This document shows, piece by piece, positions 26,679 to 35,055 of a stretch of 64,000 nucleotides of DNA (position 1 is its first letter; each line of letters starts with the position of its first letter). Made by a program: the position numbers and the translations under genes. Under the pieces are notes generated by a model. It was given only the letters and a program-made list of their open reading frames with translations, did not search any database and was not told the DNA's origin. Where the stretch lies: assembly GCF_014200755.1 (NCBI RefSeq), contig NZ_JACHCM010000009.1:1-64000 (forward strand), in the 5' to 3' direction. Source of the DNA: Rhodanobacter sp. ANJX3 (GTDB lineage Bacteria > Pseudomonadota > Gammaproteobacteria > Xanthomonadales > Rhodanobacteraceae).

Positions 26679-26786
26679 CATGGCATGACTCCTATCGATG
26701 GCTCCCTGGGAGCCTCTCCACGATTTCCCAGTGCGCCGAGCTGAGAGCGGTTTGGGCGCAGGTCAAGGAAGAGCGAGGAAGTGTGG

Positions 26787-27350
26787 CTACTGACTCAATG
26801 TGTGAAAATCCAAGGAAGCGGCCAGCTGTGCAAAAGGCGTGACCGGAGCAGGCGGGTTTTGCATGGCCTGCAGCTCTTTCTGCCACAGGCCTACATCCCA
26901 CCATTGCCCGAGCTTGTAGCCGCACTGGCGCCAGACGCCCGCCGTCGTAAAACCCATGGCTTCGTGCATCGCGACGCTGGCCGCGCCGGGCAGGGTAATG
27001 GCGCCAATGGCCTGATTGATGCCCTGCAGCCGCATGACCGCGAGCAGCGTGCCATACAGCCGGCGCGCGATGCCGCGCCGCTGCGCATCGGCGTGAACAT
27101 AGATCGAGGTTTCCGCCATCCAGTCGTACGCCGCGCGCTCGCGAAAGCGCCCCGCGTAGGCGTAAGCCAGCACGCGGTCTTCTTCTTCCCACACCAGCCA
27201 GGGATAGTGCGGCAGGCGCATACGGATGCGTTCGCGCATGGCTTCCACGCCGGGCAGCTCGGTCTCGAAGGTGGCCGCGCCGTGGAGAACCACAGGCGCA
27301 TAGATCGCATGGATAACGGCGGCGTCATCATCGCGGGCGATGCGGATCAT
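26787..27350 (-). CDS. GNAT acetyltransferase, phosphinothricin N-acetyltransferase-like
   Basis: A 187-residue GNAT enzyme. The acetyl-CoA pyrophosphate motif appears as QRRGIARRLY, preceded by the beta-strand segment ETSIYVHADA. The N terminus (MIRIARDDDAAVIHAIY) and GFTTAGVWRQCGYKLGQWWDV match the PAT/YncA group, which acetylates phosphinothricin or related amino acids such as methionine derivatives. The native substrate is not predictable. It is last in a run of minus-strand genes after liuE, with a 111-base gap to the next GNAT gene. Confidence 0.85.
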   Translation of the reverse strand: MIRIARDDDAAVIHAIYAPVVLHGAATFETELPGVEAMRERIRMRLPHYPWLVWEEEDRVLAYAYAGRFRERAAYDWMAETSIYVHADAQRRGIARRLYGTLLAVMRLQGINQAIGAITLPGAASVAMHEAMGFTTAGVWRQCGYKLGQWWDVGLWQKELQAMQNPPAPVTPFAQLAASLDFHTLSQ

Positions 27351-27461
27351 GCTCGGCGAGTCCTCAGCATCGGCGTTGCGACGGATCGGTATTGCCCCAC
27401 CACGGTGACATCGCAGTTACGGCAATCGGTTTGTTACTTTTCACGCTGGCGGTGTCTGCTG

Positions 27462-27962
27462 TCAAAGGTCGAGAATGAAGAACCGGTTACAGCTGAAATG
27501 TCCGGTGTCACCCATCGGCTTGTCGATTTGTCGGAAGCCGCTGCGCGCGTACAGCGCCTGTGCGCCATCCATGCCGTTGAGCGTTTCCAGATAGCAGCGA
27601 CGAAAGCCGCGTGCGCGCGCCGCATCCAGGCAGGTCTGCATCATCGCGGTGCCCGCGCCGGTTCCGCGCGCCTGCGGCAGAAAATACATTTTGCGTAGCT
27701 CGCACACATCGGGCTCGCCGTTTTGTAATGGCGCAATGCCTGCGCCGCCGAGCACCGCGCCGTTGCGCTCGACGACAAAATAGGCGCTGTGCGGCTGGGT
27801 GTAAGCCTCGTACAAATGGTCCACTTCCGTATCGTGAATGGCAAAGCCTGGGCCATCAGCGCCGAACTCCGGCATGACCGTGCGGATGACGGCGGCCATG
27901 GCGGCGTTGTCGCCGGTGCTGATCGGTCGGATCGAGAACGAGGTGGGCATAGAAACGCTCAT
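27462..27962 (-). CDS. GNAT family N-acetyltransferase
   Basis: A 166-residue single-domain GNAT protein. The acyl-CoA-binding motif is ARGTGAGTAMM after the strand ELRKMYFLP, and the C-terminal YARSGFRQIDKPMG is typical of the fold. No specific subfamily is evident. It begins 18 bases downstream of the liuE stop codon on the same strand, so it is probably co-transcribed with the liu genes, though no link to leucine catabolism is known. Confidence 0.8.
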   Translation of the reverse strand: MSVSMPTSFSIRPISTGDNAAMAAVIRTVMPEFGADGPGFAIHDTEVDHLYEAYTQPHSAYFVVERNGAVLGGAGIAPLQNGEPDVCELRKMYFLPQARGTGAGTAMMQTCLDAARARGFRRCYLETLNGMDGAQALYARSGFRQIDKPMGDTGHFSCNRFFILDL

Positions 27963-27980
27963 TGGCTGTGGAGTGGGGTG

Positions 27981-28910
27981 TCAGCTGGCGGTGCGAGCGC
28001 GGGTGACCCGGCTCGCCGTTTGCTTGCCCAACTGGCCGGCCAGCCAGGCGCCGGTGGCGATCATCTGGTCGAGATCGACGCCGGTGGTCATGCCCATGCC
28101 ATGCAGCATGTAGATCACGTCTTCGCTGGCCACGTTGCCGGTGGCGCCCTTGGCATAGGGGCAGCCGCCGGTGCCCGAGACGGCGCTGTCGATGACCCGC
28201 ACGCCTTCTTCCAGGCAGGCCAGAATATTGGCCAGCGCCTGGCCGTAGGTGTCGTGGAAATGCACGGCCAGCGCATCCATCGGTACCTCCTGCGCGACGG
28301 CACGCAGCATCGCCCGCGCCTTGGCCGGCGTGCCCACGCCGATCGTGTCGCCCAGCGAGATCTCGCGGCAGCCGAGCTGGTAAAGCCGTACGGCGACGCG
28401 CACCACGTCGCTCACCGCGATGTCCCCCTCGTACGGGCAGCCCAGTACGGTGGAGATATAGCCGCGTACGGTGACGTCATCGGCCTGCGCCTGCTCGATC
28501 ACCGGCACGAAGCGCGCCATCGATTCGTCGATCGAGGCGTTGGTGTTTTTGCGGCTGAAGGTTTCCGAGGCTGCGGTGAAGATGGCGATTTCGCGCACCC
28601 CGACCTCGCGTGCGCGTCGGTAGCCCTGTTCGTTCGGCACCAGCACCGGATAGCTGACGCCCTCTGCTTTGCGAATGGCCGTAAAGACGTCCGCCGCATC
28701 GGCCAGCTGCGGTATCCATTTCGGGCTGACGAAGCTGGTCGCTTCGATCGTTTTCAGACCGGTTGCCGACAGTCGGTCGATCAGTTCGACCTTTATCGCT
28801 GCCGGCAGCAGCGCCTTCTCGTTCTGCAGGCCGTCGCGCGGGCCGACTTCGACGATCTGGACGTGGTTGGTCCGTACGCTTTCGGCACGGACGTTATCAG
28901 AGAAGTTCAT
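27981..28910 (-). CDS. liuE: hydroxymethylglutaryl-CoA lyase
   Basis: A 309-residue TIM-barrel enzyme that cleaves HMG-CoA to acetoacetate and acetyl-CoA, the last step of leucine breakdown. Metal and substrate motifs are present: EVGPRDGLQNE near residue 21, the HFHDTYGQALAN metal-binding segment, and the catalytic cysteine in SGTGGCPYAKGATGN. Length matches bacterial enzymes (about 300). Start MNFSDNV at 28910; a later start near EIVEVGP is conceivable. It follows liuD by 50 bases in the order liuC-liuD-liuE. Confidence 0.95.
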   Translation of the reverse strand: MNFSDNVRAESVRTNHVQIVEVGPRDGLQNEKALLPAAIKVELIDRLSATGLKTIEATSFVSPKWIPQLADAADVFTAIRKAEGVSYPVLVPNEQGYRRAREVGVREIAIFTAASETFSRKNTNASIDESMARFVPVIEQAQADDVTVRGYISTVLGCPYEGDIAVSDVVRVAVRLYQLGCREISLGDTIGVGTPAKARAMLRAVAQEVPMDALAVHFHDTYGQALANILACLEEGVRVIDSAVSGTGGCPYAKGATGNVASEDVIYMLHGMGMTTGVDLDQMIATGAWLAGQLGKQTASRVTRARTAS

Positions 28911-28960
28911 GCATGATCCGGACGTGTCTTGGTGGCGTGCAATGCGGGTGGCGGACAGGA

Positions 28961-30949
28961 TCAGTCGGCGAAGCGCACGAGCACGGTGTCGGCGTCGACG
29001 AACTCGCCCTGAGCCGCCAGGATGCTGTCGATGATACCGGCGCGCGGGGCCTTCAAGGCGAGTTCCATCTTCATCGCCTCCATCACCAGCAGCTCGTCGC
29101 CCTGTTCGACGCTATCGCCGGCCTTGGCTTTCACCAGCACGATGCGGCCGGGCATGGGCGCAATGACCTGATTGCTGCCGGCGGCGTCCTTGGCCGTCCA
29201 GGCAAAGGCGATCGCGCGGGTAAAGCTGTAGCGCTGGCCGTCGGCGTCGTGCAGCAGTACGTGATCCTTATCCACGCGCAATGGCAGGCGCAGCGATTCG
29301 CCATCGAAGCGTGCGCTCAGCCCGTCGCTCTGCAGCCGCGCGCCATGTACCTCGCATGGCACGTCGCCATGCTGGAGCAGGTAATGACCGTCGTAGCCTC
29401 GGGCTTCGATATCGTAGCGCCGGTCGCGCAGCGTCAGCGCGATCGCACGCGTGCCGGCGTGGCCGATACGCCAAGCGTCGGCGCGGGCCCAGGGCGAATG
29501 GGGATCGGCCGGCGTGGCGACGATATCGGCCTCATCCCGCAGCAGCGCGGCCGTGGCCGCGGCGAACAGCACGGCATCGGACGGCGAGATATCGCCGACC
29601 AGAAATTCGTCCAGATGGCGATCCAGATAACCCGTATCGATGCGTCCCTCGACCACGATGGGATGACGCGCCAGCCGTTCGAGAAAGCCGATATTCGACT
29701 TCGGACCGACGATTTCGCAGCGGGCCAGCGCCTCGCGCAGGCGCTGCAGCGCCTGCATGCGGTCGATGTCGTAAACGATCAGCTTGGCGATCATCGGGTC
29801 GTAGAAAATGGTGACCGTGTCGCCTTCGATCACGCCGCCGTCCAGGCGCACGTGCTCCGACGCAGCGGGCAGGCGCAAGGTTTGCAACTTGCCCGAGCCG
29901 GGCAGGAAGTTCTGGTCGGGGTCTTCGGCGTACAGCCGCACTTCGATCGCGTGGCCGTGGGCGTGAATCTGTTCCTGCCGCAGTGGCAGCGGCTGACCGG
30001 CGGCCACGCGCAGCTGCCATTCGACCAGATCGAGGCCGAGCGTCATCTCGGTCACCGGATGCTCGACCTGCAGGCGCGTGTTCATTTCCATGAAAAAGAA
30101 TTCGCCGCTGGTGGCGACGATAAATTCGATGGTGCCGGCGCCGACGTAGTCGACCGCCTTGGCCGCTGCCACGGCCGCTTCACCCATGGCCTTGCGACGA
30201 GCCTCGTCGAGGAAGGGCGAGGGCGTCTCTTCCAGCACTTTCTGATAGCGCCGCTGCGCCGAGCACTCGCGCTCGTTCAGGTGGATCACGTGCCCGTGGG
30301 TATCGCCGAAGACCTGGAATTCGATATGCCGCGGATGCTCGACGTAGCGCTCCAGAATCACGCGCGTATCGCCGAAGGCGCTGGCGGCTTCGCGCTGGGC
30401 CGAGGCCAGCGCGTCGGCAAATTCCTTTTCTTCGCGCACAATGCGCATGCCCTTGCCACCGCCGCCCGAGGCGGCCTTGATCATCAGCGGAAAGCCGGTT
30501 TTGCGCGCCTGTTCGGCGAGGTGGGCGACGTCCTGGTTGTCGCCGTGGTAACCCGGTACCAGCGGTACGGCATGGCTTTCCATCAGCGCCTTGGCGGCGG
30601 CCTTGGAGCCCATCGCGTCGATGCTTTCCGGCTTTGGACCAATGAAGACGATGCCGGCGTCGCTGCAGGCGCGGGCGAAGGCGGTGTTCTCGGAGAGAAA
30701 CCCGTAACCGGGATGGATCGCCTGCGCGCCCGATTTTTTTGCCACGTCCAGAATGACGTCGCCGCGCAAATATGAATCGGCTGGGCGCGGCCCGCCGATC
30801 GGCCACGCCTCATCCGCCAACCGCACGTGCTGCGCGTCGGCGTCCGCTTCGGAGTACACGGCAATCGTATGGATGCCGAGGCGCCGGCAGGTGCGGATCA
30901 CGCGGCAGGCGATCTCGCCGCGGTTGGCAATCAGTACGCGCTCGAACAT
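28961..30949 (-). CDS. liuD: methylcrotonyl-CoA carboxylase biotin-containing (alpha) subunit
   Basis: A 662-residue biotin-dependent carboxylase subunit. The N-terminal biotin carboxylase with ATP-grasp (GYGFLSEN, the glycine-rich KAASGGGGKGMR, then FMEMNTRLQVEHPVTEM) covers residues about 1-450. A linker and the biotinyl domain follow, with the target lysine Lys627 in VMEAMKMEL. Neighbouring liuC and liuE point to 3-methylcrotonyl-CoA as substrate rather than acetyl- or propionyl-CoA. The carboxyltransferase subunit (liuB) and isovaleryl-CoA dehydrogenase (liuA) are not in the window, so the operon is split or continues elsewhere. Confidence 0.92.
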   Translation of the reverse strand: MFERVLIANRGEIACRVIRTCRRLGIHTIAVYSEADADAQHVRLADEAWPIGGPRPADSYLRGDVILDVAKKSGAQAIHPGYGFLSENTAFARACSDAGIVFIGPKPESIDAMGSKAAAKALMESHAVPLVPGYHGDNQDVAHLAEQARKTGFPLMIKAASGGGGKGMRIVREEKEFADALASAQREAASAFGDTRVILERYVEHPRHIEFQVFGDTHGHVIHLNERECSAQRRYQKVLEETPSPFLDEARRKAMGEAAVAAAKAVDYVGAGTIEFIVATSGEFFFMEMNTRLQVEHPVTEMTLGLDLVEWQLRVAAGQPLPLRQEQIHAHGHAIEVRLYAEDPDQNFLPGSGKLQTLRLPAASEHVRLDGGVIEGDTVTIFYDPMIAKLIVYDIDRMQALQRLREALARCEIVGPKSNIGFLERLARHPIVVEGRIDTGYLDRHLDEFLVGDISPSDAVLFAAATAALLRDEADIVATPADPHSPWARADAWRIGHAGTRAIALTLRDRRYDIEARGYDGHYLLQHGDVPCEVHGARLQSDGLSARFDGESLRLPLRVDKDHVLLHDADGQRYSFTRAIAFAWTAKDAAGSNQVIAPMPGRIVLVKAKAGDSVEQGDELLVMEAMKMELALKAPRAGIIDSILAAQGEFVDADTVLVRFAD

Positions 30950-31125
30950 GCAAAATCCTCGGGTGTGCGCGATCTAGCAAAGCCGGATAAGTTATCAGAT
31001 GCCGTGGTCGCAACCGATGCGCGGCGCAGCATGGACGGGATAAGTCGCTCAAGCCGTGGCTGCTCCAGAACCGCCAGGCTTACGTTCCTGGCGTGTAGCC
31101 GACTGTTCCGATAACGGTGCGCTGA

Positions 31126-31920
31126 TCAGTGCTGGACGACCCAGCGCGGCGCGCGCTTGTCGAGAAACGCGCTGAGGCCGTGCTGGCCTTCTTCGGAAGT
31201 GCGCAGCCGCGCGATCAGTTCGGCGTTGGCCGCATCGATGCGTTCGGCCTGCGCCACGTCGCTGCCGCCCACGCGCAGCGCCAGCTGCTTGGCCTCGCGC
31301 TGGGCCTGCGGGCCGGCCTTGGCCAAGAGGTAGAGCTGGCGTTCGATCATCTCGTCCAGCTCGCTGCCGCCGACCACGGCGTGCAGCAGGCCGATGCGCG
31401 CGGCCGTATCCGCTTCAAAGACTTCGCCGGTGATGAAAAGTCGACGCGACTCGCGCAGACCGATCGCCGCGATGACATACGGCGAGATCACCGCCGGCAC
31501 CAGGCCCAGTTTGACCTCGGACAGGGCGAACTTGGCCGTCTCCACGCCGATGGCGATATCGCAGCAGGCCACCAGACCCACGCCGCCGCCATACGCGGCG
31601 CCATTGACGCGCGCCACGGTGGGCTTGGAAAGAAACTGCAGTGTGCGCATCAGCTTGGCCAGGCGCAGCGAATCGGCGAGGTTCTCCTGCTCGCTGGCGT
31701 TGGCCATGCCGCGCATCCAGTTCAGATCGGCACCGGCCGAGAAGCAGCTGCCGTTGCCGGTAAGCACGACGCGGTGCACGGCGGGATCGGCATCCACGTT
31801 TTCCAGCGCTTCGGTAAGTGCCGCGATCAGCGTGTCGTCGAATGCGTTATGCACCTGCGGGCGGTTCAGGGTCAGCCACGCGGTGGCGCCGTGGCGCTCG
31901 CAAAGAACGGAATCGGTCAT
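31126..31920 (-). CDS. liuC: methylglutaconyl-CoA hydratase (enoyl-CoA hydratase family)
   Basis: A 264-residue crotonase-fold protein from the ATG at 31920 (an ATG at 31935 adds five residues). The oxyanion-hole segments are FSAGADLNWMRGMA and NGAAYGGGVGLVACCDIA, and a catalytic Glu lies in ALSEVKLGLVPA. In the liu pathway it hydrates 3-methylglutaconyl-CoA to HMG-CoA. The first gene of a minus-strand set, it is separated from liuD by 176 bases with a G+C-rich hairpin at 31072-31093 that lacks a T-run. The family is certain; the substrate is inferred from neighbours. Confidence 0.9.
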   Translation of the reverse strand: MTDSVLCERHGATAWLTLNRPQVHNAFDDTLIAALTEALENVDADPAVHRVVLTGNGSCFSAGADLNWMRGMANASEQENLADSLRLAKLMRTLQFLSKPTVARVNGAAYGGGVGLVACCDIAIGVETAKFALSEVKLGLVPAVISPYVIAAIGLRESRRLFITGEVFEADTAARIGLLHAVVGGSELDEMIERQLYLLAKAGPQAQREAKQLALRVGGSDVAQAERIDAANAELIARLRTSEEGQHGLSAFLDKRAPRWVVQH

Positions 31921-32005
31921 GGGGTACCCCGGCAAAGACCGTCATCATAAACGGTCGTTATCGATGCGTTGCCGGCATGCTGCAGCAAAACGTACAAAGG
32001 ATTAC

Positions 32006-32024
32006 AATGCGAACAATTCTTATT
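32006..32024 (+). promoter_or_regulatory. Fur box upstream of feoAB
   Basis: AATGCGAACAATTCTTATT matches the 19-bp Fur palindrome AATGAGAATAATTCTCATT at 16 positions. It lies 12 bases before the feoA start codon, where a bound repressor would block transcription or early elongation when iron is plentiful. Confidence 0.65.
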
Positions 32025-32036
32025 TGAGATGCGCCC

Positions 32037-32279
32037 GTGCGTCTGTCCGATTTACCCAAAGGAGCGCCCGCCGTGGTCGATCGCGTCGACGATGCCCACG
32101 CGGCGGATCCGATTGCGCAACGTCTGCGCGATTTGGGGTTTGTCGACGGCGAGCCGGTGCGGGTGGTCGCCATCGGTCCGGTAGGCGCCGATCCGCTGCT
32201 GATTCAGATCGGCTCGACGCGCTTCGCGCTGCGTCGTACCGAAGCGGCCCGTGTCACCGTGCGTCAGGAAGCGGCATGA
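32037..32279 (+). CDS. feoA: ferrous iron transport protein A
   Basis: An 80-residue SH3-like protein of the FeoA family that helps FeoB import Fe(II). Recognisable pattern: RLSDLPKGAPAVV at the start, LRDLGFVDGEPVRVVA in the middle and a basic C-terminal strand. Start is a GTG at 32037, preceded only by a weak ribosome site. It overlaps feoB by the ATGA at 32276. A Fur box lies directly upstream, so expression should rise when iron is scarce. Confidence 0.9.
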   Translation: MRLSDLPKGAPAVVDRVDDAHAADPIAQRLRDLGFVDGEPVRVVAIGPVGADPLLIQIGSTRFALRRTEAARVTVRQEAA

Positions 32280-34117
32280 GCGCCACGGCCCTGCGCATTG
32301 CTCTCGTCGGCAATCCCAACTGTGGCAAGACCGCGCTGTTCAACCTGCTGACGGGCGGCCGGCAGAAGGTCGCCAACTACGCCGGCGTCACCATCGAACG
32401 CAAGGAAGGTCGTTTCACCACGCCGTCCGGCCGCGTGCTGCAGATACTCGATTTGCCGGGCACCTACAGTTTCGACGCCAACAGCCCCGATGAGCAGATC
32501 ACCCGCGATGTGCTGGAGGGAAACTACCCCGGCGAAGCGGCTCCCGATCTGATCGTGTGCGTGGCCGACGCCACCAATTTGCGTTTGCATTTGCGCTTCG
32601 TGCTGGAAGTGAAGCGCCTGGGCCGGCCGGTGGTGCTCGCCCTGAACATGATGGATGCAGCGCGCCGTCGCGGCATCGTCATCGATGTGCCGGAACTCCA
32701 GCGCCGGCTCGGTATCCCGGTGGTGGAAACGGTGGCCGTGAAGCGTGGCGGCGCTGCCGCGCTGGTCGAGCGCGTAGATGGCGACATGCCTGTCGCTGCG
32801 GCGGCTTCGCTGGACGATGGCCCCAGCCGCGCCAACCTGCACGTGCAGGTGCGGGAACTTCTCGCCGCGACGGTATCCATGCCGCGCCAGACGGCGGAGC
32901 TCGACGATGCGCTCGATCGCTGGGCGCTGCACCCGGTGTTCGGCCTGCTGATTCTCGGCGTGGTGATGTTTTTGGTATTTCAGGCCGTTTACGCCGCCGG
33001 CAAGCCGATGACGGATCTGATCGGCGACGGCTTCGGCTGGCTCGGCGATCATGCGGCAGCCAGCCTGCCGGTCGGTCCCATCAAGAGTCTGGTCGTCGAT
33101 GGTCTGTTCGGCGGTATCGGCACGGTGATCGGTTTTCTGCCGGAAATCCTGGTGCTGTTCTTTTTCATTCTTTTGCTGGAAGAGTCCGGCTACCTGCCGC
33201 GGGCCGCTTTCCTGCTCGATCGGCTGATGATGTCGGTGGGTCTGACCGGACGCTCGTTCATTCCGCTGCTGTCGAGCTTCGCCTGCGCCATCCCCGGCAT
33301 CATGGGCACGCGCAGCATCCAGGATCCGCGCGATCGCCTGGCCACGATTCTGGTGGCGCCGCTGATGACCTGTTCGGCGAGGTTGCCGGTGTACGCGCTG
33401 TTGATCGGTGCATTCATACCGATGCACCACGTGCTGGGCATCTTCAATCTGCAGGGGCTGGTGCTGTTTGCGCTCTATGCCGCCGGCATTCTCGGCGCCA
33501 TGGCGGTGGGCTGGGTGATCAAGCGCATCCACCGCGACAAGAGCGAGCATGCGCTGCTGATGGAGCTGCCGTCGTATCGCATGCCCAAGCCGCGCGATAT
33601 CGCCATCGGCCTGTGGGAGCGCGCTTCGATCTTTCTGAAGCGGCTGACCGGCGTGATTCTGGCGCTGACTATCATCATGTGGGCGATTTCGACCTTCCCG
33701 GGGCCGCCGGCGGGCGCCACCGGGCCGGCTATCGACTACAGCATCGCCGGCTATATGGGCCATTACCTGCAGTACATTTTCGCACCGCTGGGATTCAACT
33801 GGCAGATCAGCCTGTCGCTGATTCCGGCCTTCGCGGCGCGAGAGACGGCGGTGGCCGCATTGGCGACGGTGTATGCCGTCGGCGGTGATTCCGACACGGT
33901 CGGATTGGCGCACGCCCTGGCGGCCAATTTTTCCGTCGCCAGCGCACTGTCGCTGATGGTGTGGTTTGCCTTCGCGCCGCAGTGCATGTCCACGCTGGCG
34001 GTAATCCGCCGCGAGACCCACTCGTGGCGCAACGTGGCGATTTCCTTCGGCTACATGTTTGTCGTGGCCTACGTGGCGTCGCTGCTGACGTATCAGATCG
34101 CGAGGCTTTTCGCATGA
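32276..34117 (+). CDS. feoB: ferrous iron transporter B
   Basis: A 613-residue inner-membrane Fe(II) transporter. The N-terminal G domain has G1 GNPNCGKT at 12-19 and the G3/G4 motifs DLPG and NMMD. The membrane part from about residue 225 contains the Gate motifs with conserved cysteines (SSFACAIPGIMGTR, LMTCSARLPVY), a second Gate (PAFAARETAVAAL) and WFAFAPQCMST. It is shorter than E. coli FeoB (773), typical of the compact type. ATGA overlaps join it to feoA upstream and to the small membrane protein downstream. The large upstream extension in this frame is not coding. Confidence 0.95.
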   Translation: MSATALRIALVGNPNCGKTALFNLLTGGRQKVANYAGVTIERKEGRFTTPSGRVLQILDLPGTYSFDANSPDEQITRDVLEGNYPGEAAPDLIVCVADATNLRLHLRFVLEVKRLGRPVVLALNMMDAARRRGIVIDVPELQRRLGIPVVETVAVKRGGAAALVERVDGDMPVAAAASLDDGPSRANLHVQVRELLAATVSMPRQTAELDDALDRWALHPVFGLLILGVVMFLVFQAVYAAGKPMTDLIGDGFGWLGDHAAASLPVGPIKSLVVDGLFGGIGTVIGFLPEILVLFFFILLLEESGYLPRAAFLLDRLMMSVGLTGRSFIPLLSSFACAIPGIMGTRSIQDPRDRLATILVAPLMTCSARLPVYALLIGAFIPMHHVLGIFNLQGLVLFALYAAGILGAMAVGWVIKRIHRDKSEHALLMELPSYRMPKPRDIAIGLWERASIFLKRLTGVILALTIIMWAISTFPGPPAGATGPAIDYSIAGYMGHYLQYIFAPLGFNWQISLSLIPAFAARETAVAALATVYAVGGDSDTVGLAHALAANFSVASALSLMVWFAFAPQCMSTLAVIRRETHSWRNVAISFGYMFVVAYVASLLTYQIARLFA

Positions 34118-34431
34118 GCTCGAACCATGTCGATATCAGCCTGCTCTTGCAGTACGCAGTGATCGGCGTGGTCTTGCTGATCAGCGTACTGGTGGTGGTT
34201 CGCAAGCTGGCGCCGAAAGTCAGCAATCGCTGGCTGGCGGCTGCATCCATCCGTCTGAGCCGGCCGGAGCGTGCAGGGTGGTTGCGGGGGCTGGGCCGGC
34301 GACTGCAGCCCAAGCAGGCTACCGGCGACTGCAGCGACGGGTGCAGCACCTGCGGTGCTTGCGGTACGAAGCCGCCGGCGGCTGCCAAAACGGCTGCCAT
34401 GCCGCTGGAGTTCCGGCCGCGCGCCAAGTAG
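34114..34431 (+). CDS. small Cys-rich membrane protein of the feo operon
   Basis: A 105-residue protein with one N-terminal transmembrane segment (LLLQYAVIGVVLLISVLVVV), a basic stretch and a cysteine cluster (CSDGCSTCGAC, residues about 72-82). It overlaps the feoB stop codon (ATGA). It occupies the position of feoC but is unrelated to the winged-helix FeoC. Cys-rich single-pass proteins encoded after feoB are known in several proteobacteria. Iron or Fe-S handling at the inner membrane is a reasonable guess, not shown. The cytoplasmic side is expected for the tail. Confidence 0.8.
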   Translation: MSSNHVDISLLLQYAVIGVVLLISVLVVVRKLAPKVSNRWLAAASIRLSRPERAGWLRGLGRRLQPKQATGDCSDGCSTCGACGTKPPAAAKTAAMPLEFRPRAK

Positions 34432-34487
34432 TGCCGCCGGCATTGTAGTGACGCGGGTTGCTGCCGGTATTCAGATTTTTTGCAACG

Positions 34488-34515
34488 AAAAAAGCCGGCT
34501 TGCGCCGGCTTTTTT
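34488..34515. terminator. bidirectional terminator between feo operon and rpsT
   Basis: A 10-bp stem (34490-34499 with 34504-34513) with loop TTGC, an A-run on the left and a T-run on the right. It can end both converging transcripts, feo on the plus strand and rpsT on the minus strand. Confidence 0.9.
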
Positions 34516-34539
34516 AGCGACACGATGAGCGAGGGTCGC

Positions 34540-34803
34540 TTACGCCAGTTCGCGGATCTTCGCGTTGAGGCGGCTCTTGTGGCGAGCGGCCTTGTTCTTG
34601 TGGATCAGGCCGCGGGCGGCGTAACGATCCATCACCGGCTGGGCGACGGTGAACGCGGCGATCGCGCCCGCCTTGTCCTTGGCCTCGATGGCCTTGACGA
34701 CCTTTTTCAGGGCGGTGCGGACCATGGAACGTGCGCTGATATTGCGCAAACGGCGCTGCTCGGACTGGCGCGCGCGCTTCTTAGCGGACTTGATGTTGGC
34801 CAA
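34540..34803 (-). CDS. rpsT: 30S ribosomal protein S20
   Basis: An 87-residue basic helical protein that binds 16S rRNA early in 30S assembly. Start is a TTG at 34803, giving (M)[15 protein letters not shown], the standard S20 N terminus, with GGAG 8 bases upstream. A UUG start is also used by E. coli rpsT, where it supports autoregulation. An in-frame ATG at 34848 is rejected because it lies upstream of the ribosome site and in the promoter. It diverges from murJ, a conserved arrangement. Confidence 0.96.
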   Translation of the reverse strand: MANIKSAKKRARQSEQRRLRNISARSMVRTALKKVVKAIEAKDKAGAIAAFTVAQPVMDRYAARGLIHKNKAARHKSRLNAKIRELA

Positions 34804-34847
34804 GGTAGAACTCCGGAATCGGTGTAGAGGTGTGGAAAAAGACGCCA

Positions 34848-34876
34848 ATTATGCGGTCGATTCGCCGCTGCGTCAA
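34848..34876 (-). promoter_or_regulatory. strong sigma-70 promoter of rpsT
   Basis: On the minus strand TTGACG (34876-34871), a 17-base spacer and CATAAT (34853-34848) give a near-consensus promoter. Transcription should start near 34841, about 38 bases before the UUG start. Confidence 0.7.
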
Positions 34877-35055
34877 TCGTTTAGGTGGCGTCGGATCCCA
34901 GCCGACACCAATCTGGGTCGGTATCACGAGCGGGCGCGTCAGGATTTTGCCACAACTGGGCTGTCGTCCGTCCCGCGGCGGCTGTCAGACTATGCGCCGA
35001 TGTCCGGCAAAGGCGGGGCATTCCACTCGCCGATTCACAAGGTAACAGCAGACGC

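Noticed and set aside
28763..30775. 670-codon plus-strand frame across liuD
   Set aside because: Antisense to a complete biotin-dependent carboxylase subunit; no ribosome site or domain.
31072..31093. Hairpin between liuC and liuD as a terminator
   Set aside because: The 7-bp stem has no T-run on either strand, so termination is not supported.
31394..32275. Long plus-strand frame leading into feoB
   Set aside because: It runs antisense to liuC and through feoA and the Fur box; feoB starts at the ATGA overlap at 32276.
34885..35055. Upstream extension of murJ
   Set aside because: No ribosome site at 34885, it approaches the rpsT promoter, and the added residues are not conserved in MurJ.
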